Positions 1 through 7,351 of a DNA stretch of 10,928 nucleotides are shown here, piece by piece. This DNA comes from JAWWBG01 sp033721095 (GTDB lineage Bacteria; Actinomycetota; Nitriliruptoria; Nitriliruptorales; Nitriliruptoraceae), in contig JAWWBG010000072.1 in the NCBI GenBank assembly GCA_033721095.1, forward strand, positions 1-10,928. The letters are read 5' to 3'. The notes under the pieces are model-generated. The model saw only the letters and a program-made list of their open reading frames with translations, ran no database searches and was not told the DNA's origin. Numbering within the stretch: position 1 is the stretch's first letter; each line of letters opens with the position of its first letter. Both the position numbers and the translations under genes were made by a program.

Positions 1-830
1 ACATCCAGGTCGCCAGCGAGTACGTCGTGCACGCGATCCGGTGGATGGCGGCGACGTCGGGCCAACCCGTGGACGCGATAGGCCACAGCCAGGGTCCCCT
101 CGAGATCCGCTGTGCGATCCGTTGGTGGCCCGACCTCGCGGGGCTCGTGGACGACGTGGTCAGCATCGCCGGCGCGCACCACGGATCGACGGTGTTGGAC
201 CAGCTGTGCCGAGTGCCGTGCGCGGCCGCCGCGTGGCAGATGCGTCCGGCATCGAACTTCCTGGCGGCACTGAACGCGGGTGACGAGACGCCGCCCGGAC
301 CGTCGTGGACCAGCATCTGGAGCCAGGACGACGGGGCCATCATGCCTCCGGATGCCTCGATCCAGGACGGCGCGGCCAACGTGCGGGTGCAGGACCTGTG
401 CCCCGGCCGGTCGGTTGACCACAACCGGTTGATCGTCGATGCCGTCGTGTTCGAGTTGGTGCTCGACGCGCTGGGCCACGAGGGACCCGCCGATGTCGGA
501 CGGTTCGACGCCACCACGTGTGCCGAGGACCTCGCTCCCGGCGCAGCCCCGCCGCCCGGCGAGCCGGACGCCACGATCGAGACCGTCGAGTTCTTCGCGA
601 TCATCCTCACGTCGGCACCCCTGCTGATCGAGGAGCCCGCACTGGCCGGCTACGCGACCACGGCACCCGGAGCGGAGCCCGTGAAGCCAAGCCCCGTTTC
701 GGCTGAGAACGCCTCCAGCCTTCCCGAGACCGGCGCCACGGGCGCAGTTGCCTGCGGCCTGCTCCTTTCGCTCAGCGCGCGCAGTTTGCAGAGCCGATCA
801 CGATGGAAGATCGGCCGCTCAGTCGCGTGA
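1..830 (+). CDS. Secreted CALB-like serine lipase/esterase with LPETG sorting-type tail (5' end missing)
   Basis: The reading frame is open from the window edge (first full codon at base 3), so the N-terminus and any signal peptide lie outside. Seen: a nucleophile elbow GHSQG at 81-95 (Ser codon 87-89), a candidate catalytic Asp in SQDDGAIMP (Asp codon 330-332), and a candidate catalytic His in SVDHNRL (His codon 420-422). From memory, the order, spacing and surrounding residues align well with Candida antarctica lipase B: AWQ..SNFLAALNAG before the Asp, then NVRVQDLC before the His. Such enzymes are alpha/beta-hydrolases that cleave esters and lipids. After the catalytic part comes a Pro/Ala-rich stalk, then LPETG at 720-734, a short hydrophobic stretch and a basic tail (RSRSRWK). 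This is the layout of a sortase cell-wall anchor, but the hydrophobic stretch is only about 12-14 residues and the basic tail is long, so anchoring is less certain than the hydrolase call. The true substrate is unknown. Confidence 0.85.
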   Translation, partial: IQVASEYVVHAIRWMAATSGQPVDAIGHSQGPLEIRCAIRWWPDLAGLVDDVVSIAGAHHGSTVLDQLCRVPCAAAAWQMRPASNFLAALNAGDETPPGPSWTSIWSQDDGAIMPPDASIQDGAANVRVQDLCPGRSVDHNRLIVDAVVFELVLDALGHEGPADVGRFDATTCAEDLAPGAAPPPGEPDATIETVEFFAIILTSAPLLIEEPALAGYATTAPGAEPVKPSPVSAENASSLPETGATGAVACGLLLSLSARSLQSRSRWKIGRSVA

Positions 831-892
831 GCACCCACGGTTGCCGCGAACGCGGATCCTCCCTGAGGCTCGTGCCCGATGACTGACTCCCC

Positions 893-898
893 TACAGT
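893..898 (+). promoter_or_regulatory. Candidate -10 box (TACAGT) for the two-helix membrane gene
   Basis: TACAGT fits the actinobacterial TAnnnT -10 pattern. Transcription would start near 905 and give a leader of about 15 bases carrying GAGGT at 910-914, six bases before the GTG at 921. No convincing -35 hexamer is visible. It supports the downstream start codon over the ATG at 879. Confidence 0.4.
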
Positions 899-920
899 TC
901 GGCGCGACCGAGGTCGGCAC

Positions 921-1373
921 GTGCGCAAGCTGTCGAAGTACCCGCTCTACATCGCCGTGGGTTTCGCGGCGGTCGGGTTCCTGCTGATCTTCGTGGCCTG
1001 GAGCGCGGCGGCCGAGCTGGACCACACGTCCGGCCAGATTCCGATCCTGATCTCCGGCGGCCTCACCGGTCTCGGGCTCGTCGCGGTCGGCCTCACGATG
1101 GCGATCACGGCCGAGCTCCGCCGCACGACCGGCCAGCTGATGGGCGAACTGTCAGAGGTTCGTGAGGCGCTGGCGGCCAGCGCCGCGACAGGACCAGCAG
1201 CCACGCGGTCGGCCAGGCCGGGCGAGGTGGTCGCCGGCGCGTCGACCTACCACCGGTCCACATGCCACCTCGTCGAGGGCCGCGACGACCCCGAGCACCT
1301 CGACGCCGCCGACGCGCGCGACCGAGGCCTCGAACCGTGCCGGATCTGCAAGCCGGACGAAACGACCGGCTGA
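921..1373 (+). CDS. Small two-helix membrane protein with Ada-like zinc-binding C-terminus
   Basis: A 150-residue protein from the GTG at 921. Two hydrophobic helices lie at about residues 9-30 and 40-64. An amphipathic, probably coiled segment follows (about 65-90), then a low-complexity linker. The C-terminal domain runs from about residue 108 and has Tyr110-His111, Cys115 and a CRIC pair (Cys140, Cys143). This His-x3-Cys ... Cys-x2-Cys pattern matches the small zinc-binding fold of the N-terminal domain of Ada, with His replacing the first Cys. Such modules recur in actinobacterial proteins of unknown role, so I infer metal binding but not DNA repair. Start choice: an ATG at 879 is also in frame, but the 14 codons between use mixed third bases (about half A/T), unlike the GC-rich third positions after 921, and 921 has a well-spaced GAGGT. 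The gene follows the lipase by 90 bp and converges on the importer operon with a 7-bp gap. Confidence 0.75.
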   Translation: MRKLSKYPLYIAVGFAAVGFLLIFVAWSAAAELDHTSGQIPILISGGLTGLGLVAVGLTMAITAELRRTTGQLMGELSEVREALAASAATGPAATRSARPGEVVAGASTYHRSTCHLVEGRDDPEHLDAADARDRGLEPCRICKPDETTG

Positions 1374-1380
1374 TCCGCCC

Positions 1381-2153
<773 letters not shown>

Positions 2154-2157
<4 letters not shown>

Positions 2158-3224
2158 TCGCCACCTCCGGCGGGCTCGGTCTCGCGCCAGGGCCGAAACG
2201 ACAGCCACCGAAACGGCCGCCGCAGCAACTGGGCCAGCCCGCCGGGGAAGTACAGGAGCACGATCAGGACCAGGAGTGCCGCCACCAATGGGGTGGCCGA
2301 CGCGTTGATCGGCTGGTCGGGGAAGGCCTCCGCGAAACGCTCCAGCCCGAACGCGAGGAACGAGAAGATCAGGGCCCCGAGGACGACGCCCGGCCGCGAG
2401 CCGACGCCACCGAAGATCGCCATCATCACGAACGTCACCGAGCCGAGGAACGCAAAGTCGAGCGGCGAGATCAGCTGCTCGACCGAGGCGAACAGCGCAC
2501 CGGCAAGCCCGGCAATGGCACCCGACAGCACGAACGCCAGCAGCTTGAAGCCCGTGACGTTGATGCCCCACGAGGCGGCGACGCGCTCGGAGTCGCGGAG
2601 GGCCTCGATGGCCCGACCCGCCTTCGACGACGTCAGCCGCCAGTCGAAGAGCCAGACGACGGCCACCGCCGCGATGCAGAGGTAGGCATACGCGGTGTCA
2701 CCGAACGCCCAGCCGGGCCGCGTCGCCTCGATGCCTCCCCCGCCACCGGTGATGGCCTCGATGTTGAACAGGACGCGTTCGGCGAACACGGCGTAGACGA
2801 GGGTCACGAGTGCCAGGTACAGGCCGCGTACCCGGAGGGCGACGACGCCGATGACCAGCGCCTGGCCGGCACCCACGAGGACGGATGCGACGACGGCGGC
2901 CTCCCACGGCAGCTCGAGCGTCGTGATGACGAAGCCGGCGGTGAACGCACCCATGCCGAGGAACGCCGAGTGCCCCAGCGACACCTGGCCCGTGTAGCCG
3001 ATCAGGATGTTGAGGCTGAGCGCGACGATGACCGACGTGGCCGCGGTGGACAGCACGTTGACGCGGATGACGCCGATGAGGTGCGGCGAGGCGAGGATGA
3101 ACGCGCCGATGCCGAGCAACACGATCAGGCGGGCGGCGACGCCCGCCCGACTCGGCCGCCAACGTTCGCGCGGCGGCAGCTCGTGGATGACGATGGGGAT
3201 CGGTTCGGCGAGGACGTCGGTCAC
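2154..3224 (-). CDS. livM: LivM-type branched-chain amino acid ABC transporter permease
   Basis: Inner-membrane permease of a HAAT-type importer, 356 residues. A polar N-terminal tail of about 30 residues precedes multiple hydrophobic helices. The family core NILIGYTGQVSLGHSAF (72-88) is clear, followed by the LRVRGLYLALVTL region (130-142). A cytoplasmic coupling segment lies at 201-219 (KAGRAIEALRDSERVAASW), and the usual SGAIAGLAGALFA helix follows (234-246). The tail is charged and Gly-rich. The start is GTG at 3224, one base after the livH stop, with GGGAGG about seven bases upstream. The stop overlaps the livG start. It should pair with LivH as the transmembrane half of the importer. 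The substrate cannot be told from the permease alone. Confidence 0.95.
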
Positions 3225-3225
3225 C

Positions 3226-4254
3226 TCACGCCTCCCGACCCAACAGGCCGCGTGGGCGCACCACCATCACGATCAACAGCACGGCGAACGCGGCCGCCAT
3301 CGGCGGGTTCGGGATCCAGCCCGTGACATCGAAGGTCAGCGCGGCCTCGTTCGTCAGCGACGACGTCACGCCCAGCAGGATGCTGCCGACCACTGCACCG
3401 GGCATCGAGTTGATGCCGCCAAGGACGGCCGCCGTGAACGCAAGCACCAGCAGGTCGCGCGTCACCATGCCGGGGAACAGCTGCTGGAACACGCCGGCAC
3501 CGAGCACGCCCGCCAACCCCCCGAGCCCGCCGGCGATCCCCCAGGCAAGCATCGACATGGCACGCGGCGACACCCCCGACAGCGACGCGGCGAACGGCTC
3601 CTGCGAGGCGGCCAACAGCGCGACGCCGACCTGCGTCCGAAACAGCAGGGTCAGGAGCACGACCACGACCGCCAGGACCGCGACGACCACGATGGCGTGC
3701 CAGAGCACCAGCGAGCCGAACAGCTGGAACTGGCGGATGCATTCGCCGGCCTCGGACTCCAGGCACGGCGCCCCCTCGAGGAAGCGGGGGAACGTGCGGA
3801 CCTGGGGGAGGAAGACCACGGCCTCGAAACCGACCATGAGGAAGAAGACGGCAGCCGTGGCCACCAGCGAGATCACCGGTGACGCGTCGACGAGTCGCCG
3901 GATGACCAGCCCGTTGATGGCGACGCCCAGGACGATGCCGATCGCGACGGCCAGCAGCAGGTAGCCGAGCATGTCCCAGCCGCTGATCGCCTCGGGGTCG
4001 ACCGTGCCGTTGAGGTCGAACCCCATCATGACGAGGAGCACGAGGAAGGCCGGCAGGGTCCCGAGCTCGCCCTGGGCGAAGTTGAGGACACCGGTGGACT
4101 TGTAGACGACGGCGATCCCGAGCGCGACCAGCGCGATGACCGATCCGTTGAGGGTGCCGTCGACGACGACCCGTCCCAGCGGGATGTCCGAGACCACCAG
4201 GACGACGAGCAGGACGAGACCGACCGCTGCCGCGCCGATCCGTCGCGGAGTCAT
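3226..4254 (-). CDS. livH: LivH-type branched-chain amino acid ABC transporter permease
   Basis: Inner-membrane permease partner of LivM, 342 residues from the ATG at 4254. A GTG one codon earlier (4257) is equally open. The family pattern NGSVIALVALGIAVVYK followed by STGVLNFAQGELG is clear (about 36-65), as are GLGGLAGVLGAG (about 243-254) and LGGINSMPGAVVG near 279. The protein is almost entirely hydrophobic helices. Odd: the loop at about 150-178 is long and carries two cysteines seven residues apart (GAPC...GEC), which could form a disulfide outside the membrane. The start overlaps the stop of the upstream gene (TGATG) and has no strong Shine-Dalgarno, so it is probably translated by coupling. 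It ends one base before livM. Confidence 0.95.
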   Translation of the reverse strand: MTPRRIGAAAVGLVLLVVLVVSDIPLGRVVVDGTLNGSVIALVALGIAVVYKSTGVLNFAQGELGTLPAFLVLLVMMGFDLNGTVDPEAISGWDMLGYLLLAVAIGIVLGVAINGLVIRRLVDASPVISLVATAAVFFLMVGFEAVVFLPQVRTFPRFLEGAPCLESEAGECIRQFQLFGSLVLWHAIVVVAVLAVVVVLLTLLFRTQVGVALLAASQEPFAASLSGVSPRAMSMLAWGIAGGLGGLAGVLGAGVFQQLFPGMVTRDLLVLAFTAAVLGGINSMPGAVVGSILLGVTSSLTNEAALTFDVTGWIPNPPMAAAFAVLLIVMVVRPRGLLGREA

Positions 4255-5528
4255 CACGCGCCCGATGTCACGCGCCGTCGGGCGAGCAGGTGCGACATCG
4301 CCCCGCCTTCACCGACCGCGACGGCCGTGGCCGGTGCCACGAACCCCGACAGCGCGAGCAGGATGCCGGCAAGAAAGGCCGGAATCGCCAGCCACATCCA
4401 CCAGGGTTGCTCGATCACGGTCCGGATCGGCACGGCTGCCGACGGCGGGTTCGCCGTTGGAGGTGTGACCGATGGCTGCTCCGGCTGGGGCGCGGGTCCG
4501 GGGGCGGCGACGGGTGGCAACCCGAGCGGGACCTGGTCGCCGACATCGAAGCCAGTGCCACCTGACAGGCTGGGGGGCGCCGGTGCAGGCCCGGGGGCCG
4601 GTGGCGGCGGCGCACTGGACACGGCCAGCGCGGCGGACGACAGGTCCAGCACGATCTGGGCGCTGGTGGTCGGGTCCGGGTCGCCGTACGCGAGGTTGAG
4701 CGCGCCGATGGGCCGCAACAGGACGCCGTGGTTGGCGAGCTCACCGGCAGCCCAGGCCCGCGCGGCGAACTGGAGGTCGAACGTCCACGTGCCCGACGGC
4801 TCGTCGAAGGCGCCGATCGCTCCCAGGACGCAGTCGATGGCCGGTTCGCCGGTCTCGTCGCGCGGCATGTCACGGTCCGAGGTGCCCTCGGGCGCGCCGC
4901 CGGGCTCGAACGGCGCCGTCAGGGGGCACGCCTCGATGCCGATCTTGCGGGTCAGGTCGACCGGTTCCTCGTTGCTGAGCGCATCGACGACCGACTCGAC
5001 GAACGGCACCGGGTCCTCGTTGTCGATCGTCACGAACAGGCCGAGCACCATGCGTCGGAACGCGGGCGAGTCCATGTCGTAGCTCGGCTCCGCCTGCGCC
5101 AGGACGAGGTCGAAGGACTGGACCTCCTCACCCGGCGGTGGGGCCGGAGCCTCGAAGAGGATGGCCGACTGGTAGCGAGGCGTCCCGGTCAGGTAGGAGA
5201 CGGCGACGTGGTCGGGCGGAACCGGATGGACCAGTGTCGGGACGTCCGACGACGCGACGTCGCCGACCAGCTCGCGCGCAGGATCGCGGATCGGGTCGAG
5301 TTCGGGCGGGCAGATCTCCGGCACGACGATGCATGCCGCCGTTGGGGGCACGTCGGCGGTCAGCGTGCGCGGCAGCACCGCGGTCGCCGAAGCCACGTAC
5401 AGCGTCGAGTCCGTGATCTCGACCGGTTGCGCTTCGGCCTCCTGGGCCGCCACGGGAGACAGCGCGATGGCGAGGATGGGCGCGGTCATCAGCAACAGCC
5501 CGGCGCGCCGGCGCGTGACCGACGACAT
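4254..5528 (-). CDS. Unknown secreted, membrane-anchored protein in the importer operon
   Basis: I recognise no family with certainty. Of 424 residues, 1-28 form a signal peptide (SSVTRRR, hydrophobic core, cleavage likely after PVAA). An extracellular region of about 270 residues follows, then a Pro/Gly/Ala-rich linker (about 304-368). A C-terminal membrane helix (about 376-402) follows, with a short tail containing ARRR. Topology: outside with a C-terminal anchor. Four cysteines (66, 73, 201, 233) could form two disulfides. The stretch TWTFDLQFAARAWAAGELAN followed by HGVLL (about 248-271) resembles the end of DNRLRE-type beta-sandwich domains, which sit in bacterial surface proteins. This is a weak, remembered likeness. 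The ATG at 5528 is preferred over GTG codons at 5558/5555: GAGGGG lies four bases upstream, and the signal peptide then starts normally. It lies 40 bp after the binding-protein gene, and its stop overlaps livH, so it belongs to the importer operon and probably helps capture the solute. Confidence 0.85.
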   Translation of the reverse strand: MSSVTRRRAGLLLMTAPILAIALSPVAAQEAEAQPVEITDSTLYVASATAVLPRTLTADVPPTAACIVVPEICPPELDPIRDPARELVGDVASSDVPTLVHPVPPDHVAVSYLTGTPRYQSAILFEAPAPPPGEEVQSFDLVLAQAEPSYDMDSPAFRRMVLGLFVTIDNEDPVPFVESVVDALSNEEPVDLTRKIGIEACPLTAPFEPGGAPEGTSDRDMPRDETGEPAIDCVLGAIGAFDEPSGTWTFDLQFAARAWAAGELANHGVLLRPIGALNLAYGDPDPTTSAQIVLDLSSAALAVSSAPPPPAPGPAPAPPSLSGGTGFDVGDQVPLGLPPVAAPGPAPQPEQPSVTPPTANPPSAAVPIRTVIEQPWWMWLAIPAFLAGILLALSGFVAPATAVAVGEGGAMSHLLARRRVTSGA

Positions 5529-5568
5529 CCGGCCCCTCACTGCTGCAGTGCGCACCACTCCCCCTCGC

Positions 5569-6990
5569 CTAGAAGCTCGTCTGGAACAGGCCGCCGTTCT
5601 CCCAGATCTCGCGGTCGCAGTTGGCGGTCACGACGTGGACGCCCGGCCGCGTCCCGAAGTGGTTCGACGGCGAGTAGACCTGCTCGGGGAACAGCCCGGT
5701 GCGCACGGTCAGCGTCTCGACCATGGCCCGGAAGTCCTCGCGGGTCAGGTCGCGGCCGTAGCGGGCCTCGTACTCCGCCAACAGGTGGTGTGCGTACTTG
5801 TTGACGCCCCACAGGGCGAGGCTGAGGTCGAGGTTCGTGCGGGAGATGTCGAACTCCTCGACCGCCTGCATGAACTCGGGGTCGAGCTGGTCCACGACGT
5901 CGAGTGACGGCCACGTCGAGAACGAGGTCGCGTTGCCCATCGCCGGGCAGCCGTTCTCGAGTATCCCGTTGAGCGCCCCGGGGGCGATGTAGAGGAGGTG
6001 GAAGTCGAAGTCATTGTCGCGTGCGACCTGGGCGAAGCGAATCAGGTGCAGGGGTGAGGTCAACGCATAGACGACCTGGACACCGTCGTCGTTCAGCCTG
6101 CGGGCGAACGGCGCGTACCAGTCGGTGCCCTCGCGGGGATGCCGCAGCGCCTCGCTGAACACCACCCCCTCGCGGCCGAGCCCCGCTTCCCAGGCATCGA
6201 CGGCTGCGTCCCAGTTGACGGTGTCGATGGCGATCGCGCCCACCTTCTGGCCCGGGAAGTTCGCCCGGACATACTGCGCCCACAGGTCGCCCTGCTGCGG
6301 GTAGGTGGCCGAGATCGCGAAGTACCAGGGGTTGCCGGCAAGCGCGGCCTCGTCGGCGCCGAAGGCGATGTAGGGCACGCGCAGCTGCTCCGCCAGGGGC
6401 GCGCACGCGGCGATGCCGTCGGCACCGACACCGGTGATGCTGAACCCGACCTGCATGAGCTGCCGGCAAACCTGCCGGGCCGTCGTCGGGGTGTAGCGGT
6501 CGTCCTGGAAGACGATCTCGATGTCTCGGCCGAGGACCTTCTCGCCGGTCGTGTGCGCCAGCCACCGCCAGTACAGGTCGGCGCTCTCCTCGAACACGAC
6601 AGCGGGCAGGGGCGCGGCCCCGGTCACGGGGGCATGGGCTGCCAGCGTGATCGTCGTGTCGGTGACGCCGGTGCGATCGGAGCCGGTGACCTGCCAGCGG
6701 GGGCCCGGTGCCGGCTCGTTCGGCCCGGCAGTCGGTTGACCGACCGGCTGTTGCGGGTCCGTCGTCACGGGGCCGACGGCGGGTCCTGCCGTTGGATCGG
6801 ACACCGGGCCGGTCACGGCCTCGCCCGGTCCGACGGTGGGGGCCGGGGCGACCGCCGGCGCCGGATTGTCCACGCCCGCCTGCCCCTGGGCTGCGAGGTG
6901 GACGCCGGGTTTCTGCCCGCAGGCGGCGAGGGCCACGCCAAGTGCACACAGCGCGGCGACTCGGATCCGCATCAACGAGCGGTCCCGCAT
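5569..6990 (-). CDS. LIV-type ABC transporter substrate-binding lipoprotein
   Basis: Solute receptor of the importer encoded downstream, 473 residues, first gene of the operon. A lipoprotein signal ends in the lipobox LAAC (Cys24), so the protein is lipid-anchored on the outer face of the membrane. Residues 25-99 are a long Pro/Gly/Ala/Thr linker with repeated PTAGP/PTVGP units. From about 112 a type 1 periplasmic-binding fold follows (ITLAAHAPVTG, then the EIVFQDD strand at 158-164, GVGADGIAACAPLAE, and a long C-terminal lobe). The family usually binds amino acids, but members also bind urea, amides, aromatic acids and other small molecules, so the ligand is open. The ATG at 6990 is chosen because a perfect AAGGAGG lies six bases upstream. 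An ATG at 6972 is possible, and the frame stays open to 7065 without a good ribosome site. The stop is TAG. Confidence 0.93.
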   Translation of the reverse strand: MRDRSLMRIRVAALCALGVALAACGQKPGVHLAAQGQAGVDNPAPAVAPAPTVGPGEAVTGPVSDPTAGPAVGPVTTDPQQPVGQPTAGPNEPAPGPRWQVTGSDRTGVTDTTITLAAHAPVTGAAPLPAVVFEESADLYWRWLAHTTGEKVLGRDIEIVFQDDRYTPTTARQVCRQLMQVGFSITGVGADGIAACAPLAEQLRVPYIAFGADEAALAGNPWYFAISATYPQQGDLWAQYVRANFPGQKVGAIAIDTVNWDAAVDAWEAGLGREGVVFSEALRHPREGTDWYAPFARRLNDDGVQVVYALTSPLHLIRFAQVARDNDFDFHLLYIAPGALNGILENGCPAMGNATSFSTWPSLDVVDQLDPEFMQAVEEFDISRTNLDLSLALWGVNKYAHHLLAEYEARYGRDLTREDFRAMVETLTVRTGLFPEQVYSPSNHFGTRPGVHVVTANCDREIWENGGLFQTSF

Positions 6991-6996
6991 CGATCC

Positions 6997-7003
6997 CCTC
7001 CTT
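6997..7003 (-). promoter_or_regulatory. Shine-Dalgarno site setting the start of the binding lipoprotein
   Basis: On the minus strand this reads AAGGAGG, a full anti-16S match, six bases before the ATG at 6990. It rules out the longer in-frame starts up to 7065, which would bury the lipoprotein signal behind 25 polar residues. I found no convincing -10/-35 pair for the operon in 6991-7093. Confidence 0.75.
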
Positions 7004-7081
7004 GCCCGACCCACGGGATCTTGCCAAAGGACTCGGAGGAATGTTCGCCATCGGTCGGGCCGCACCCTTCCTCGACACCCC

Positions 7082-7087
7082 TACGAT
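7082..7087 (+). promoter_or_regulatory. -10 box (TACGAT) for leaderless transcription of the DUF2905 gene
   Basis: TACGAT fits the TAnnnT consensus. Six bases separate it from the GTG at 7094, so the transcript would begin at or within a base of the start codon. No Shine-Dalgarno sits between. This is the classic leaderless arrangement common in actinobacteria. No clear -35 is seen. Confidence 0.55.
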
Positions 7088-7093
7088 CGCGGC

Positions 7094-7312
7094 GTGAACC
7101 GGTCCATCGGCATGCTCCTGGTCCTCGGCGGGCTCGGGCTCGCCGGGCTCGGCCTGCTCGTCTGGAGCGGGGCATTGCGCTGGTTCGGGCGCCTTCCCGG
7201 CGACATCCGCGTCGAGTCCGAGAACTCGCGTGTGTTCTTCCCGATCACGTCGATGATCGTGGTCTCGGTGGTCCTGACGCTGGCCGTGAACCTGATCAAT
7301 CGGCTGCGTTGA
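7094..7312 (+). CDS. DUF2905 family small membrane protein
   Basis: A 72-residue protein with two hydrophobic helices (about 5-26 and 49-68) separated by the family signature RLPGDIRVESENSRVFFPIT (33-52). The LPGDI motif, the FFP turn and the total length match DUF2905, a widespread uncharacterised family of small bacterial membrane proteins. No function is known. The GTG at 7094 is preferred because it gives the standard family N-terminus and sits right after a leaderless -10 box. The in-frame opening further upstream runs back through the binding-lipoprotein gene on the other strand and is not coding. It is divergent from the importer operon (103-bp gap) and convergent with the DUF1501 gene (39-bp gap). 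It is probably its own transcription unit, unrelated to the neighbours. Confidence 0.88.
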   Translation: MNRSIGMLLVLGGLGLAGLGLLVWSGALRWFGRLPGDIRVESENSRVFFPITSMIVVSVVLTLAVNLINRLR

Positions 7313-7351
7313 GCTGACGGTCGGCGCCGTGCCCGTGAAAGGGCCGCAGTG

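Noticed and set aside
844..855. CCGCGAACGCGG palindrome after the lipase stop
   Set aside because: Only a 4-bp stem can form once a real loop is allowed. Too short to call a terminator.
2158..2571. N-terminal extension of the livG frame
   Set aside because: It overlaps livM entirely. The ATG at 2157 gives the standard LivG N-terminus, with GGAGGT upstream and the usual ATGA overlap.
3007..3882. A 291-codon + strand frame opposite livH and livM
   Set aside because: The translation is a low-complexity Arg/His/Asp/Gln-rich string with no motif. The minus strand encodes unmistakable permease motifs over the same bases.
6139..7317. A 392-codon + strand frame opposite the binding lipoprotein and running into the DUF2905 region
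   Set aside because: It has no domain, its composition is shadow-like, and it is in a different frame from the real DUF2905 gene.
7313..7351. GCCC/GGGC pair (7331-7334 and 7341-7344) as a terminator between convergent genes
   Set aside because: The stem is only 4 bp with no T-run. Its position is right but the structure is too weak to call.
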